Origin: Actinomycetota bacterium
Lineage (GTDB): Bacteria > Actinomycetota > Acidimicrobiia > Acidimicrobiales > CADCTF01
DNA length: 13,460 bases
Assembly: GCA_019348305.1 (NCBI GenBank)
Contig: JAHWJQ010000043.1
Location: 1-13,460 of the forward strand
Direction: 5' to 3'
Position numbers and translations under genes: made by a program. Positions 6,476 to 13,417 of the stretch are shown here, piece by piece; position 1 is the stretch's first letter, and every line of letters starts with the position of its first letter. Below the pieces are notes generated by a model that worked only from the letters and a program-made list of their open reading frames with translations, had not been told where the DNA came from and ran no database searches.

Positions 6476-7474
6476 GTGTCCCGGGCGCTGCTCGCCGAAG
6501 TCGCCGTCGCCTTGCTCGACGACCGCCGCCTGCTGGATGAGCGTGAGCTGGCGGCGTTGGCCGAGCTTCCCCCCGAAGCAGTACCGGGCGTGGCCGCGCT
6601 GGCTCATGAGGTCCGGCTGCAGTGGTGCGGGCCTACGGTCGAGATCGAAGGGATCCTCTCGGCCAAGACGGGCGGGTGCCCCGAGGACTGCCACTTCTGC
6701 AGCCAGTCGGTCCGGTTCTCCAGCTCGGTCAAGGCAACGCCGCTGCTCGATCGCACCGACGTCCTGGCCGCCGCCCAGGAGACGGCGGCGCTGGGCGCCT
6801 CGGAGTTCTGCATCGTGCTCGCCATTCGGGGCCCCGACGAGCGGATCCTGTCGTCGATCCTGGAGATGGTGCCGCTCGTCCGAGAGCGCACCGGGCTGCA
6901 GGTCGCCGTCTCGGCGGGGATCCTCACCGCCGAACAGGCCCGCCGGCTCGCAGCCGCCGGCGTCCACCGCTACAACCACAACCTGGAGACGGCACGGTCC
7001 TTCTTCGGTGAGATCGTGACCACCCACACCTGGGACGAGCGCGTCGCCACCTGCCGCTTGGTGCGCGAGAGCGGGATGGAGCTGTGCTGCGGGGCGCTCC
7101 TGGGAATGGGCGAGACCGACGCCCAACGGGTGGAACTGCTGTTGCAGTTGCGCTCGGTCGACCCCTGCGAGGTGCCGATCAACTTCCTCAATCCCCGGCC
7201 CGGCACCCCGTTGCAGGCGCGGGCGCTGGTGGAGCCTCTGGAGGCCATCCGGTGGATCGCGCTGTTCCGCCTCGCCCTCCCGGCGGTGATCCTGCGCTAC
7301 GCCGGCGGCCGGGAGGTCACCCTGCGGGAGTTGCAGGTGCTGGGCATGACCTCGGGCATCAACGCCTTGATCGTCGGCAACTACCTGACCACCCTCGGGC
7401 GTGCCCCGGAGGACGACCTGCAGATGCTCGAGGACCTCCGCATGCCCATCGGGGTCCTCTCCCGGGTCATCTGA
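6476..7474 (+). CDS. bioB: Biotin synthase, BsaP-dependent type
   Basis: The 332-residue radical-SAM enzyme inserts sulfur into dethiobiotin, the last step of biotin synthesis. The [4Fe-4S] motif CPEDCHFC gives Cys68, Cys72 and Cys75. Family landmarks include RYNHNLETARSFF at 165-177, VTTHTW at 181-186, NFLNPRPGTP at 236-245, LRYAGGRE at 273-280 and GNYLTTLGR at 301-309. Of the E. coli [2Fe-2S] ligands, Cys97 corresponds to Cys112 (EFCIVLA), Cys188 to Cys204 (MELCCG) and Arg260 to Arg274. Cys128 corresponds to Ala144: the segment GLQVAVSAG aligns without gaps to the E. coli GLETCMTLG. The GTG at 6476 is the best available start, although the GGAG before it is too close to be a normal ribosome binding site. 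The bsaP-like gene begins one base after the stop. The upstream gap (6352-6475) shows no sure BirA or BioQ operator. Confidence 0.94.
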   Translation: MSRALLAEVAVALLDDRRLLDERELAALAELPPEAVPGVAALAHEVRLQWCGPTVEIEGILSAKTGGCPEDCHFCSQSVRFSSSVKATPLLDRTDVLAAAQETAALGASEFCIVLAIRGPDERILSSILEMVPLVRERTGLQVAVSAGILTAEQARRLAAAGVHRYNHNLETARSFFGEIVTTHTWDERVATCRLVRESGMELCCGALLGMGETDAQRVELLLQLRSVDPCEVPINFLNPRPGTPLQARALVEPLEAIRWIALFRLALPAVILRYAGGREVTLRELQVLGMTSGINALIVGNYLTTLGRAPEDDLQMLEDLRMPIGVLSRVI

Positions 7475-7475
7475 G

Positions 7476-7676
7476 GTGCCAGCGGGCCCCCACTGCACCG
7501 GGTGCGGCTCGCCGTCCTGTCCGGGCTGCCGCCGCCCTCTCGACCCGCCCCGGCACTGCCCCGCCTGCGGCTCGCGGCTGGCGGTGACGGTCACCCCCTC
7601 CCACTACACCGCCCGCTGCCGCCACCACGGCGACGTCTCCGCCCCCCCGCCGTCACCGGCTGAGCGACCGGGCTAG
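7476..7676 (+). CDS. bsaP: Biotin synthase auxiliary protein (BsaP-like), Cys-rich
   Basis: GTG 7476 lies one base after the bioB stop, so translation is probably coupled. The 66-residue product has seven cysteines: pairs Cys7-x2-Cys10, Cys15-x2-Cys18 and Cys28-x2-Cys31, and a single Cys48 (YTARCRHHGD). It also has PPRHCPACGSRLAV and VTPSHYTARC segments. This matches what I recall of mycobacterial BsaP (Rv1590): a short protein next to bioB with a PPRxCPxC core followed by a C-x2-HG end. BsaP was shown to be required by mycobacterial BioB for converting dethiobiotin to biotin, and its cysteines suggest metal or iron-sulfur binding. The assignment rests on size, cysteine spacing and position. 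The first two CxxC pairs may be an added small zinc-ribbon-like part. Its last 24 bases overlap the convergent gene. Confidence 0.8.
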   Translation: MPAGPHCTGCGSPSCPGCRRPLDPPRHCPACGSRLAVTVTPSHYTARCRHHGDVSAPPPSPAERPG

Positions 7677-8648
7677 CGCCGCGCCGTCCACGTCGTGAGC
7701 GAAGGGGCCGCCGGGTACGTCGACCACCCACACGTGCATCATGTCGGGCGGGACGAAGTTCACACTGCCGTTGCTGCACGTTCCTTGCGGGGGGACGAAG
7801 CCCACCACCTGCAGCGTGTCCGGTGAGAAGCAGAGATCGGTATGGGTGTGCCATTTGGTCAGGCAGCCCCCCACCTCGGGGCCCGGTTCACCTGGTCGGG
7901 CCATCACGTACATCGCAGCAGCCAGAACTGGCCCGCGGGCGGTGTTCGCGTACACGAGAGCCTCGGGGTACGCGGGATCGAGGATGCGCCCGTCGGCGAG
8001 GTAGGAGTGGTTGACGTAGTGCACCGTGGACCACGAGGGCGGCGTGGCGGGGACGTAGCCCGCAGCCGTGGCCGCGCCCAGGGCGGCGAAGCGAGCGGCA
8101 CTGGCCTTGGTTCCGGAGAGGAGCCGGTCGGCAGCGGCCTGCTGGTCGCGGCTCGCCCGGCAACCGGGCGCGTCGTGCCCGCCGTGGGCGGCGGGGGCGC
8201 CGTGATCGTGGGCGATCAGGGGCTGGGGCGGCGCCGGCGCTGCAGCCGCGATCGGGGGAGGCGCGGCCGCGCCGTTCTCCTCGCCAGCCGACCGCGAGGA
8301 GACGACGACGAGCACACCGGACGCCCCCACCATGGCGACGGCAACGGCGGCGGCAAGCCATGCGACCGCCGGCGGGCGCCGGGGCCCGGCGGTCGTACCG
8401 GCCATCGCGGTGACGAGCGCCCCGCTGACACCCACCACCACTCCCGCCACGCCGACCAGGAACAGCACGTGCGCCGGGTTGGCAAGAGTGAGCAGCGCCT
8501 CCTGGTGATCGGAGGCCGCCGTGCGGGCATGACCGAAGACATCCCAGGCCAGCCCGGTGACGAGGGCCACCAGGCCGATCGCGGCAACGGCCAGGAAGCG
8601 GAGGAGGAGCCGTGGCCCGCGTTGCTCGACCTGATCCAGCTCGACCAC
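7653..8648 (-). CDS. Membrane protein with His/Cys-rich extracytoplasmic domain
   Basis: The 331-residue product has three hydrophobic helices (about 14-35, 59-83 and 94-117). A Pro/Ala linker and a histidine-rich stretch follow (HDHGAPAAHGGHD, 147-159). A globular domain of about 160 residues comes next, with HYVNHSYL at 210-217, a Cys-Leu-Thr-Lys-Trp-His-Thr-His-x3-Cys cluster at 262-273, TCSNGSVNF at 290-298 and MMHVWVVD at 303-310. The His and Cys residues suggest metal binding (copper or zinc) or disulfides outside the membrane; this is inference. I recall similar uncharacterised proteins in actinobacteria but no assigned function. The start is GTG 8648, with a weak AAGG-like element almost touching it. 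The stop lies inside the end of the bsaP-like gene, a 24-base convergent overlap. It is divergent from the hydrolase gene across a 56-base gap. Confidence 0.78.
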   Translation of the reverse strand: MVELDQVEQRGPRLLLRFLAVAAIGLVALVTGLAWDVFGHARTAASDHQEALLTLANPAHVLFLVGVAGVVVGVSGALVTAMAGTTAGPRRPPAVAWLAAAVAVAMVGASGVLVVVSSRSAGEENGAAAPPPIAAAAPAPPQPLIAHDHGAPAAHGGHDAPGCRASRDQQAAADRLLSGTKASAARFAALGAATAAGYVPATPPSWSTVHYVNHSYLADGRILDPAYPEALVYANTARGPVLAAAMYVMARPGEPGPEVGGCLTKWHTHTDLCFSPDTLQVVGFVPPQGTCSNGSVNFVPPDMMHVWVVDVPGGPFAHDVDGAALARSLSR

Positions 8649-8704
8649 CCTTCGATTGTTACCGCAACGCCGAGGTTAAGCGGGAGGGTGGGTAAGGGAA
8701 GCCC

Positions 8705-9565
8705 ATGACCGCCACGGTGACGGCGACCACCGTTTCGGTGGGGAGTCTCAGCTTCGACATCCTGGCCGCCGGTGCTGCCGACGGGGAGCCGGTCGTGCTT
8801 CTACACGGCTTCCCGCAGAGCTCCGCCTGCTGGCGCTACCAGCTCGAGGCCCTGGCCGGCGCCGGCTACCGAGCCGTGGCGCCGGACCAGCGGGGCTACT
8901 CGCCCGGCGCCCGCCCCGACGACGTCGCCAGCTACGCCGTCGACCACCTGGTGGCCGATGTCATCGGGTTGGCCGACGCCCTGGGCTTCGTGCGCTTCCA
9001 CCTGGTCGGCCACGACTGGGGTGGGGCGGTGGGCTGGGCGCTGGCCGCTGCCGACGCAGGCCGCTTGCACAGCCTGGCGGTGATCTCGACCCCGCACCCC
9101 GGGGCTCTCATCGCTGCGGTTCCCCGCAGCCTCCAAGTGCTCCGCTCGTCCTACATCGCCCTGTTCCGGCTTCCCGGGCTGGCCGAGGCGCTGCTCGGCC
9201 CCCGGCGATGCGCGGTGCTGCGCCGGCTGCTGCGCCTGAGTGGGCTGCCTGCGCCCAGCGCCCACCGCGACGCGGAGGCCCTCTGCCGCCCCGGCGCCCT
9301 CCGGGCCGCCCTCAACTGGTACCGGGCCAACGGCCCCGGGCTGGCCGCTGGCACCGGCCGGATCGGGGTGCGGACGCTCTACGTCTGGAGCACCCGCGAC
9401 CCGGCCCTCGGGCGGGTGGCCGCGGAAGCGACCGCCGGGTACGTGGACGGGCCGTACCGCTTCGAGGTGCTGGAGGGCGTGAGCCACTGGGTCATGGAAG
9501 AGCGGCCGGACCAGCTCAACCGCCTCCTGCTCGACCACCTCGCCGGCGCCGGCCCCGCCCGCTGA
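8705..9565 (+). CDS. Alpha/beta hydrolase, epoxide hydrolase-like
   Basis: The 286-residue product has the alpha/beta-hydrolase fold with an aspartate nucleophile, as in epoxide hydrolases and haloalkane dehalogenases. HGFPQ at 34-38 is the oxyanion loop and DQRGYSPG lies at 61-68. GHDWGG at 102-107 holds the nucleophile Asp104. The probable acid is Asp232 (STRDP) and the catalytic His is 261 (GVSHWVMEE). Two cap tyrosines, Tyr150 and Tyr206 (in the typical NWYRAN), match those that bind the epoxide oxygen. This favours epoxide hydrolase over dehalogenase, which would usually have Trp or Asn in their place. ATG 8705 is preceded by an AGGGA element at 8695-8699. Substrate is unknown. Its 3' end overlaps the convergent DedA-like gene by 50 bases. 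Confidence 0.88.
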   Translation: MTATVTATTVSVGSLSFDILAAGAADGEPVVLLHGFPQSSACWRYQLEALAGAGYRAVAPDQRGYSPGARPDDVASYAVDHLVADVIGLADALGFVRFHLVGHDWGGAVGWALAAADAGRLHSLAVISTPHPGALIAAVPRSLQVLRSSYIALFRLPGLAEALLGPRRCAVLRRLLRLSGLPAPSAHRDAEALCRPGALRAALNWYRANGPGLAAGTGRIGVRTLYVWSTRDPALGRVAAEATAGYVDGPYRFEVLEGVSHWVMEERPDQLNRLLLDHLAGAGPAR

Positions 9566-10253
9566 GGCCTCTTGGCCGGCGTCTGGCCGGCGTGTCCAAG
9601 TCGTCGGCACCAGGGTCTGACCCGGTCAATGCCCGGCCGAGCCCGATCAGAAGGGCCAGCAGCAGCACCACCCCCGCCGCCGTCAGCCATGGCCCGGCTT
9701 TCTTGTAGGCCTCCCCCAGCAGGTACCCGGCAACGACAACCTCGGCGATGGATACCACGGCACCCGCGAGATCGGCGGGGAGGAACTGCCGCGGCGGCAT
9801 CTGCGAGGCGCCGGCGGCGGCGCCGAGCAGAGTCGAGGGAAAGCTGGCCAGGCGGCCGGCGAAGATGAGCCGGCGGCCCTTGTGAGCCAAGACGCGGCAC
9901 AGCTTGTTGATGCGCCGGGGCGGCAGGAACCGCTCGGCCACCCGCGGCAGGCCCTCGCCCGAACGGATCTCCGTGGAGAAGCACCGGCCGAGGTAGTAGA
10001 AGTGCCAGACGGCCAGGATGGCGAGCGGAGCGGCAGCCCCGACCACGACCACGGGGTTCACCTCGCCGCGGCGGATGAAGAAGCCCCCGGCCAGCAGCAC
10101 CTCCTTGGTGGGCCGAAGCAGGACCAGCACAGCGAAATGGTCTCGGTAGAGGAAGGGCGCCAACGGAACAGCCGCCACCCCCAGGACAGCACGGGCCACG
10201 GCCAGCCACACGAGGGCGCCTCGGTACCACCGCGGCTGCTTTTCCTCTGTCAT
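9516..10253 (-). CDS. DedA/VTT-family membrane protein
   Basis: The 245-residue product starts at ATG 10253. It has hydrophobic segments at about 13-36, 40-60, 68-88, 130-150, 160-182 and 187-208. The central part FAGRLASFPSTLLGAAAGAS (131-150) followed by MPPRQFLPADLAG is the DedA/SNARE-associated (VTT) pattern of a G-R-x-x-x-x-P segment and a re-entrant G/A-rich helix. Proteins of this family include undecaprenyl-phosphate and phospholipid flippases; UptA is one. The C-terminal 30 residues are almost only Arg, Gly and Pro, and their codons lie partly opposite the end of the hydrolase gene, so the real functional part probably ends near residue 212. The open frame continues upstream to 11294, but that is antisense to the PAP2 gene. 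It is divergent from the PAP2 gene with 24 bases between the start codons. Confidence 0.74.
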   Translation of the reverse strand: MTEEKQPRWYRGALVWLAVARAVLGVAAVPLAPFLYRDHFAVLVLLRPTKEVLLAGGFFIRRGEVNPVVVVGAAAPLAILAVWHFYYLGRCFSTEIRSGEGLPRVAERFLPPRRINKLCRVLAHKGRRLIFAGRLASFPSTLLGAAAGASQMPPRQFLPADLAGAVVSIAEVVVAGYLLGEAYKKAGPWLTAAGVVLLLALLIGLGRALTGSDPGADDLDTPARRRPRGLSGRGRRRRGGRAGGG

Positions 10254-10277
10254 GAACGGGGTACACCAGCGAACACA

Positions 10278-11036
10278 GTGGCCGATCTCACTCAGATGTT
10301 GCGGCGCCGTCTGGAGCCGGCCGAACGCTACGGGCTGCGGCTCACCCTCACGGCGCTGGCCCTGGTCCTGGTTGCCGTCCCGTTCTCGTACCTCCTGCTC
10401 GAGGTGCTGAGGGATGGCCCGTTCACCCGGGTCGACGAGGATGTGGCCCGGCACCTCCACGAGCGCGTCGTGGACCAGCCGGCGCTGGTAGCTGCCCTCA
10501 AGGCGGTGAGCTTGCTGGGCAAGCCGCTGTGGCTGGCGTTCGCGGTGGCGGCCGGCGCCGCTTTCGTCTGCTGGCGAGGCCGCCGCCGGCTGGCCCTGTA
10601 CCTGGTGGTCACGGCCATCGGCGGAGGGATCGTCGACACCGCGGTCAAGGTGGCGGTGAACCGGCCGCGCCCGGAGGTCGCGAGCCCCCTCGCCACCGCC
10701 TTCGGCAAGAGCTTCCCCTCCGGTCATGCAATGTCGTCGACTGTCACCTACGGCGCCCTGTTGCTCGTCCTGCTTCCAGCCCTCCCCCGCCGCTGGCGAC
10801 TGGTCGCCCTCGCCGTCACCGTGGCCTTGGTGCTGGCCATTGGCGTGAGCCGGCTCATGCTCGGGGTCCACTACGTGAGCGACGTGGTGGCCGGCTGGAC
10901 CCTCGGCCTCGCCTGGTTGTGCGGAGCCACCGCGGCCTTCAGCATCTGGCGTACCGACGAGGGCAGACAACCGGTCCAGGTCACCAAGGGGGTGGAGCCC
11001 GAGGCAGCGGCCGCGCTTCGCGGCGATCCCTCCTGA
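10278..11036 (+). CDS. PAP2-family membrane phosphatase
   Basis: The 252-residue product has the three PAP2 active-site motifs. These are KVAVNRPRP (Lys124 to Arg131-Pro132, the K-x6-R-P motif), PSGH at 147-150 with His150, and SRLMLGVHYVSD at 191-202 (S-R-x5-H-x3-D, nucleophile His198 and Asp202). About six hydrophobic segments surround them. PAP2 enzymes remove phosphate from lipid phosphates such as phosphatidic acid, phosphatidylglycerol phosphate or undecaprenyl diphosphate, with the active site facing outward. GTG 10278 was taken as the start; ATG 10296 in the same frame is an alternative, and neither has a clear ribosome binding site, so the message may be leaderless. Partner context: the divergent DedA-like gene. 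Confidence 0.87.
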   Translation: MADLTQMLRRRLEPAERYGLRLTLTALALVLVAVPFSYLLLEVLRDGPFTRVDEDVARHLHERVVDQPALVAALKAVSLLGKPLWLAFAVAAGAAFVCWRGRRRLALYLVVTAIGGGIVDTAVKVAVNRPRPEVASPLATAFGKSFPSGHAMSSTVTYGALLLVLLPALPRRWRLVALAVTVALVLAIGVSRLMLGVHYVSDVVAGWTLGLAWLCGATAAFSIWRTDEGRQPVQVTKGVEPEAAAALRGDPS

Positions 11037-11051
11037 AGGGGATAAAGCGAC

Positions 11052-11071
11052 GCGTGGGGTTTCGACCACGC
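11052..11071 (+). other. Hairpin in the leader between PAP2 and the repeat protein
   Basis: GCGTGG (11052-11057) pairs with CCACGC (11066-11071) around an eight-base loop. It starts 16 bases after the PAP2 stop and ends 76 bases before the next start. There is no T-run after it, so it could be a weak terminator for the PAP2 gene or a leader structure for the secreted protein. I could not match it to a known riboswitch. The rest of the gap holds a possible ribosome binding site GGAGA at 11134-11138. Confidence 0.35.
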
Positions 11072-11147
11072 ATTGCGGCGGTATTCCTTGACGCGGCAGC
11101 TTCTCTGCCCATCTGTTCCTTCGTGCCCCCTCTGGAGAAACGAGTCG

Positions 11148-13376
11148 ATGAACCTCCGTCGCGTCCTCGCTTTGGCCGTCGCCTGTACCACCGGCGCTGC
11201 CGTCCTTGCCCTCCATCCCACTTTCCCGGCCTCGGCGTCCCTGGCCGACGGAGCGGCCCGGTGGGTCGCCAACCCGGGCGGCGCCGACCTGCACTGGAGC
11301 TCACCGGCAATCGCCGACGTGAACAACGACGGCAGCAACGATGTCGTCGTCGGTGGCCAGAACGGACTCCTGTACGCCTATGCCGCCGACGGCAACGCCC
11401 TTCCCGGCTGGCCGGCCCGGGTGGAGCCGGTAGCGGGTCAGATCGCCGCCGTCGCTTCCAGCCCGGCCGTCGGCGACCTCGACGGTGACGGGGCCAACGA
11501 GGTTGCGGTGGGTGGGGGGACGGTGGACCAGAACTACCGCAACCAGAACGGCGGCCTGGTCATCTTCAACAGCAACGGCTCGACCCGCTGCCGGTTCCGC
11601 ACCAACGACAAGTTCAACGTCTGGACCGAGGGGGGGCCCGACGGGTTCTCCGAGCCGGTGTTCAACAGCCCGGCCATGGCCGACGTCAACGGTGACGGGC
11701 TGAGAGACGTCGTCTTCGGGTCGTTCGACCACTTCATCCGGGCCATCGACCACAACTGCAACGTCATCGCCGCCTTCGACAACCAGGACACCGTCTGGTC
11801 GGCGCCGGCGGCGGCCGACGTGGACGGCGACGGCCAAGCCGAGGTGTTCATCGGCGGCGACGCCACCAGGGGCGGCCAGCCCATCGACGGCGGGTTCTTC
11901 CGCCGGCTCGACTACAACGGGACCGGCACCTTCGCCCAGGCCTGGGCCCGTACCTCGAGCGAGACCTTCCAGAGCGCGCCGGCCATCGGCACCATCAACG
12001 GCCGGGGCGCGGTGGTCACCGGCGCCGGCCACGACAAGTGCGTCAACCTGGGCCGCTGCGGTGAGTCCAACCGGGTCTGGGCCTTCGACCTCGGCACCGG
12101 AACGGACCTGCCGGGGTGGCCCCAGGCCATGCCGTCGCCCATCTTCCTGACCGGGCCGGCGCTGGGCGACGTCAACGCCGACGGCTCCACCGATGTCGTG
12201 ATGGGGAGCAAGGACGGCACGATCCGCGCCTACCGCGGCGACGGCAGCGTCATCTGGAGCACGGCCCTCGGTGACAACGACTACGTCGGCTCCCCCGTGA
12301 TCGCCGACGTCAACGGAGGCGGCACGCCGGAGGTGGTAGCGGCCGCCACCCCACAGGCCTTCGTCCTGAGCGGCGCGAACGGCCAGATCCTCAATCGCTT
12401 CGCCGTCGGCCGCACGGGGCTGGCCCACAAGACGGCCGCTGCGGTCGGCTCCCTCGGCGGCTCCTGGGCCGTGGTCACCGCCGGGTTCGACCCCCGCACG
12501 GGCAACACCGGCTGGGTGCAGGCCTTCGACATCCCCAACCCGACCTCGGCCCCCTGGCCCGTGTTCCGCAAGAACGCGCGCCGTCTGGGGGCCGATGTCA
12601 CCGACGCCGCTCCCCCGCCCCCCTGCGCCACCGGCTACTGGTTGGTGGCCGGCGACGGCGGCATCTTCAGCTTCGGCCTGCAGGCGCCCTTTGTCGGCTC
12701 TACCGGCGACATCCGGCTCAACCAGCCGATCGTGGGGATGACCTCCACGCCAAACCGCCAGGGCTACCAGTTCGTGGCCCGTGACGGCGGGGTGTTCTCC
12801 TTCGGCAACGCCGGCTTCCACGGCTCCACCGGAGCGATGCGCCTCAACCGTCCGATCGTCGGCATGGCGGCCACGCCGTCGGGCAACGGTTACTGGCTGG
12901 TGGGCTCCGACGGTGGCATCTTCAGCTTCGGCGACGCGCAGTTCCATGGCTCCACCGGCGCCATTGCCCTCAACGCGCCGATCGTGGGCATGGCCTCCAC
13001 GCCCAGCGGCAACGGGTACTGGCTCGTGGCCTCCGACGGCGGCGTCTTCAGCTTCGGCGACGCCGGCTTCCACGGCTCGACCGGCGACATCCGCCTCAAC
13101 AAGCCCATCGTGGGGATGGCTGGATCACCCACCGGCCGGGGCTACTGGTTCGTGGCCTCCGACGGCGGCGTCTTCAGCTTCGGCGACGCCGGCTTCCACG
13201 GCTCGACCGGCGACATCCGGCTCAACCAGCCGGTGGTGGGGATGCGGGCCACGCCCTCGGGCGACGGCTACTGGTTCGTGGCCTCTGACGGTGGCATCTT
13301 CAGCTTCGGCGACGCCGAGTTCTGCGGCTCGACCGGCGCCATTCGGCTCAACCAGCCCATCGTGGGCATGGGCTGA
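11148..13376 (+). CDS. Secreted FG-GAP repeat protein with C-terminal GYWLV/FSFGDA repeats
   Basis: The 742-residue product starts at ATG 11148 with a signal peptide: MNLRR, a hydrophobic core, and a likely cut after PASA near residue 30. The frame is open upstream to 11073, but that would bury the signal. Residues 50-400 hold six FG-GAP/VCBS-type units, each with a calcium-loop motif D-x-[ND]-x-[DG]-G: ADVNNDGSNDVVVG (56-69), GDLDGDGANEVAVG (109-122), ADVNGDGLRDVVFG (178-191), ADVDGDGQAEVFIG (223-236), GDVNADGSTDVVMG (340-353) and ADVNGGGTPEVVAA (386-399, the weakest). This suggests an integrin-like beta-propeller. After a P-W-P-V-F-R-K-N segment and a proline linker (489-492) come six 42-residue repeats to the C-terminus. 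There is no LPxTG anchor or membrane tail, so the protein is probably released or held non-covalently. A surface adhesion or polymer-binding role is plausible but not shown. Confidence 0.87.
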   Translation: MNLRRVLALAVACTTGAAVLALHPTFPASASLADGAARWVANPGGADLHWSSPAIADVNNDGSNDVVVGGQNGLLYAYAADGNALPGWPARVEPVAGQIAAVASSPAVGDLDGDGANEVAVGGGTVDQNYRNQNGGLVIFNSNGSTRCRFRTNDKFNVWTEGGPDGFSEPVFNSPAMADVNGDGLRDVVFGSFDHFIRAIDHNCNVIAAFDNQDTVWSAPAAADVDGDGQAEVFIGGDATRGGQPIDGGFFRRLDYNGTGTFAQAWARTSSETFQSAPAIGTINGRGAVVTGAGHDKCVNLGRCGESNRVWAFDLGTGTDLPGWPQAMPSPIFLTGPALGDVNADGSTDVVMGSKDGTIRAYRGDGSVIWSTALGDNDYVGSPVIADVNGGGTPEVVAAATPQAFVLSGANGQILNRFAVGRTGLAHKTAAAVGSLGGSWAVVTAGFDPRTGNTGWVQAFDIPNPTSAPWPVFRKNARRLGADVTDAAPPPPCATGYWLVAGDGGIFSFGLQAPFVGSTGDIRLNQPIVGMTSTPNRQGYQFVARDGGVFSFGNAGFHGSTGAMRLNRPIVGMAATPSGNGYWLVGSDGGIFSFGDAQFHGSTGAIALNAPIVGMASTPSGNGYWLVASDGGVFSFGDAGFHGSTGDIRLNKPIVGMAGSPTGRGYWFVASDGGVFSFGDAGFHGSTGDIRLNQPVVGMRATPSGDGYWFVASDGGIFSFGDAEFCGSTGAIRLNQPIVGMG
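12633..13373 (+). repeat. Six tandem in-frame repeats of about 126 bp
   Basis: Units begin at 12633, 12762, 12888, 13014, 13140 and 13266. The first has 43 codons, the next four have 42, and the last has 36 before the stop. The protein consensus is G-Y-W-L/F-V-A-S-D-G-G-I/V-F-S-F-G-D-A, then F-H-G-S-T-G-x-I-x-L-N-x-P-I-V-G-M, then a T-P-S-G-N spacer. Units 4 and 5 are identical over 70 bases (13024-13093 against 13150-13219), far closer than the other pairs, which indicates recent duplication or gene conversion. Unit length fits one four-stranded propeller blade, so six units could close a second propeller; that is inference. Confidence 0.93.
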
Positions 13377-13395
13377 GAACGAAAAAAGCGGCCGT

Positions 13396-13417
13396 GGCCG
13401 GGGATGCCCCCCCGGCC
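13396..13417. terminator. Strong hairpin after the repeat-protein gene
   Basis: GGCCGGGG (13396-13403) and CCCCGGCC (13410-13417) form a perfect 8-bp stem with a six-base loop, starting 20 bases after the stop codon. No T-run follows on the plus strand. An A-run (13382-13387) lies just before it, so on the minus strand the hairpin is followed by Ts after eight bases. It may therefore serve mainly a convergent gene beyond the right edge, or both directions. The rest of the window to 13460 shows no gene start. Confidence 0.55.

Noticed and set aside
6413..7594. 393-codon minus-strand frame across bioB
   Set aside because: It is antisense to a clear bioB with all core motifs. The product is a Gln, Gly, Arg and Asp-rich mix without a domain.
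9882..10277. Upstream extension of the PAP2 frame
   Set aside because: It is antisense to the DedA-like gene and highly polar, unlike a membrane enzyme's N-terminus. The first PAP2 helix begins after 10278.
11037..11147. Riboswitch in the leader of the secreted protein
   Set aside because: Only one 6-bp hairpin is evident. I could not match the conserved cores of the c-di-AMP, c-di-GMP or other known riboswitches.
10254..11294. Upstream extension of the DedA-like frame to 592 codons
   Set aside because: The extra part is antisense to the PAP2 gene, whose motifs are intact, and is polar low-complexity sequence. The membrane protein has its own ATG at 10253.
11301..13073. 590-codon open frame on the minus strand
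   Set aside because: It is exactly antisense to the FG-GAP repeat protein, is rich in Gly, Ala, Val, Asp and Arg, has no recognisable domain, and its repeats mirror the sense repeats. High GC content leaves such frames open.
12633..13373. CRISPR-like array
   Set aside because: The 126-bp periodicity is in-frame protein repeat without short identical repeats and unique spacers.
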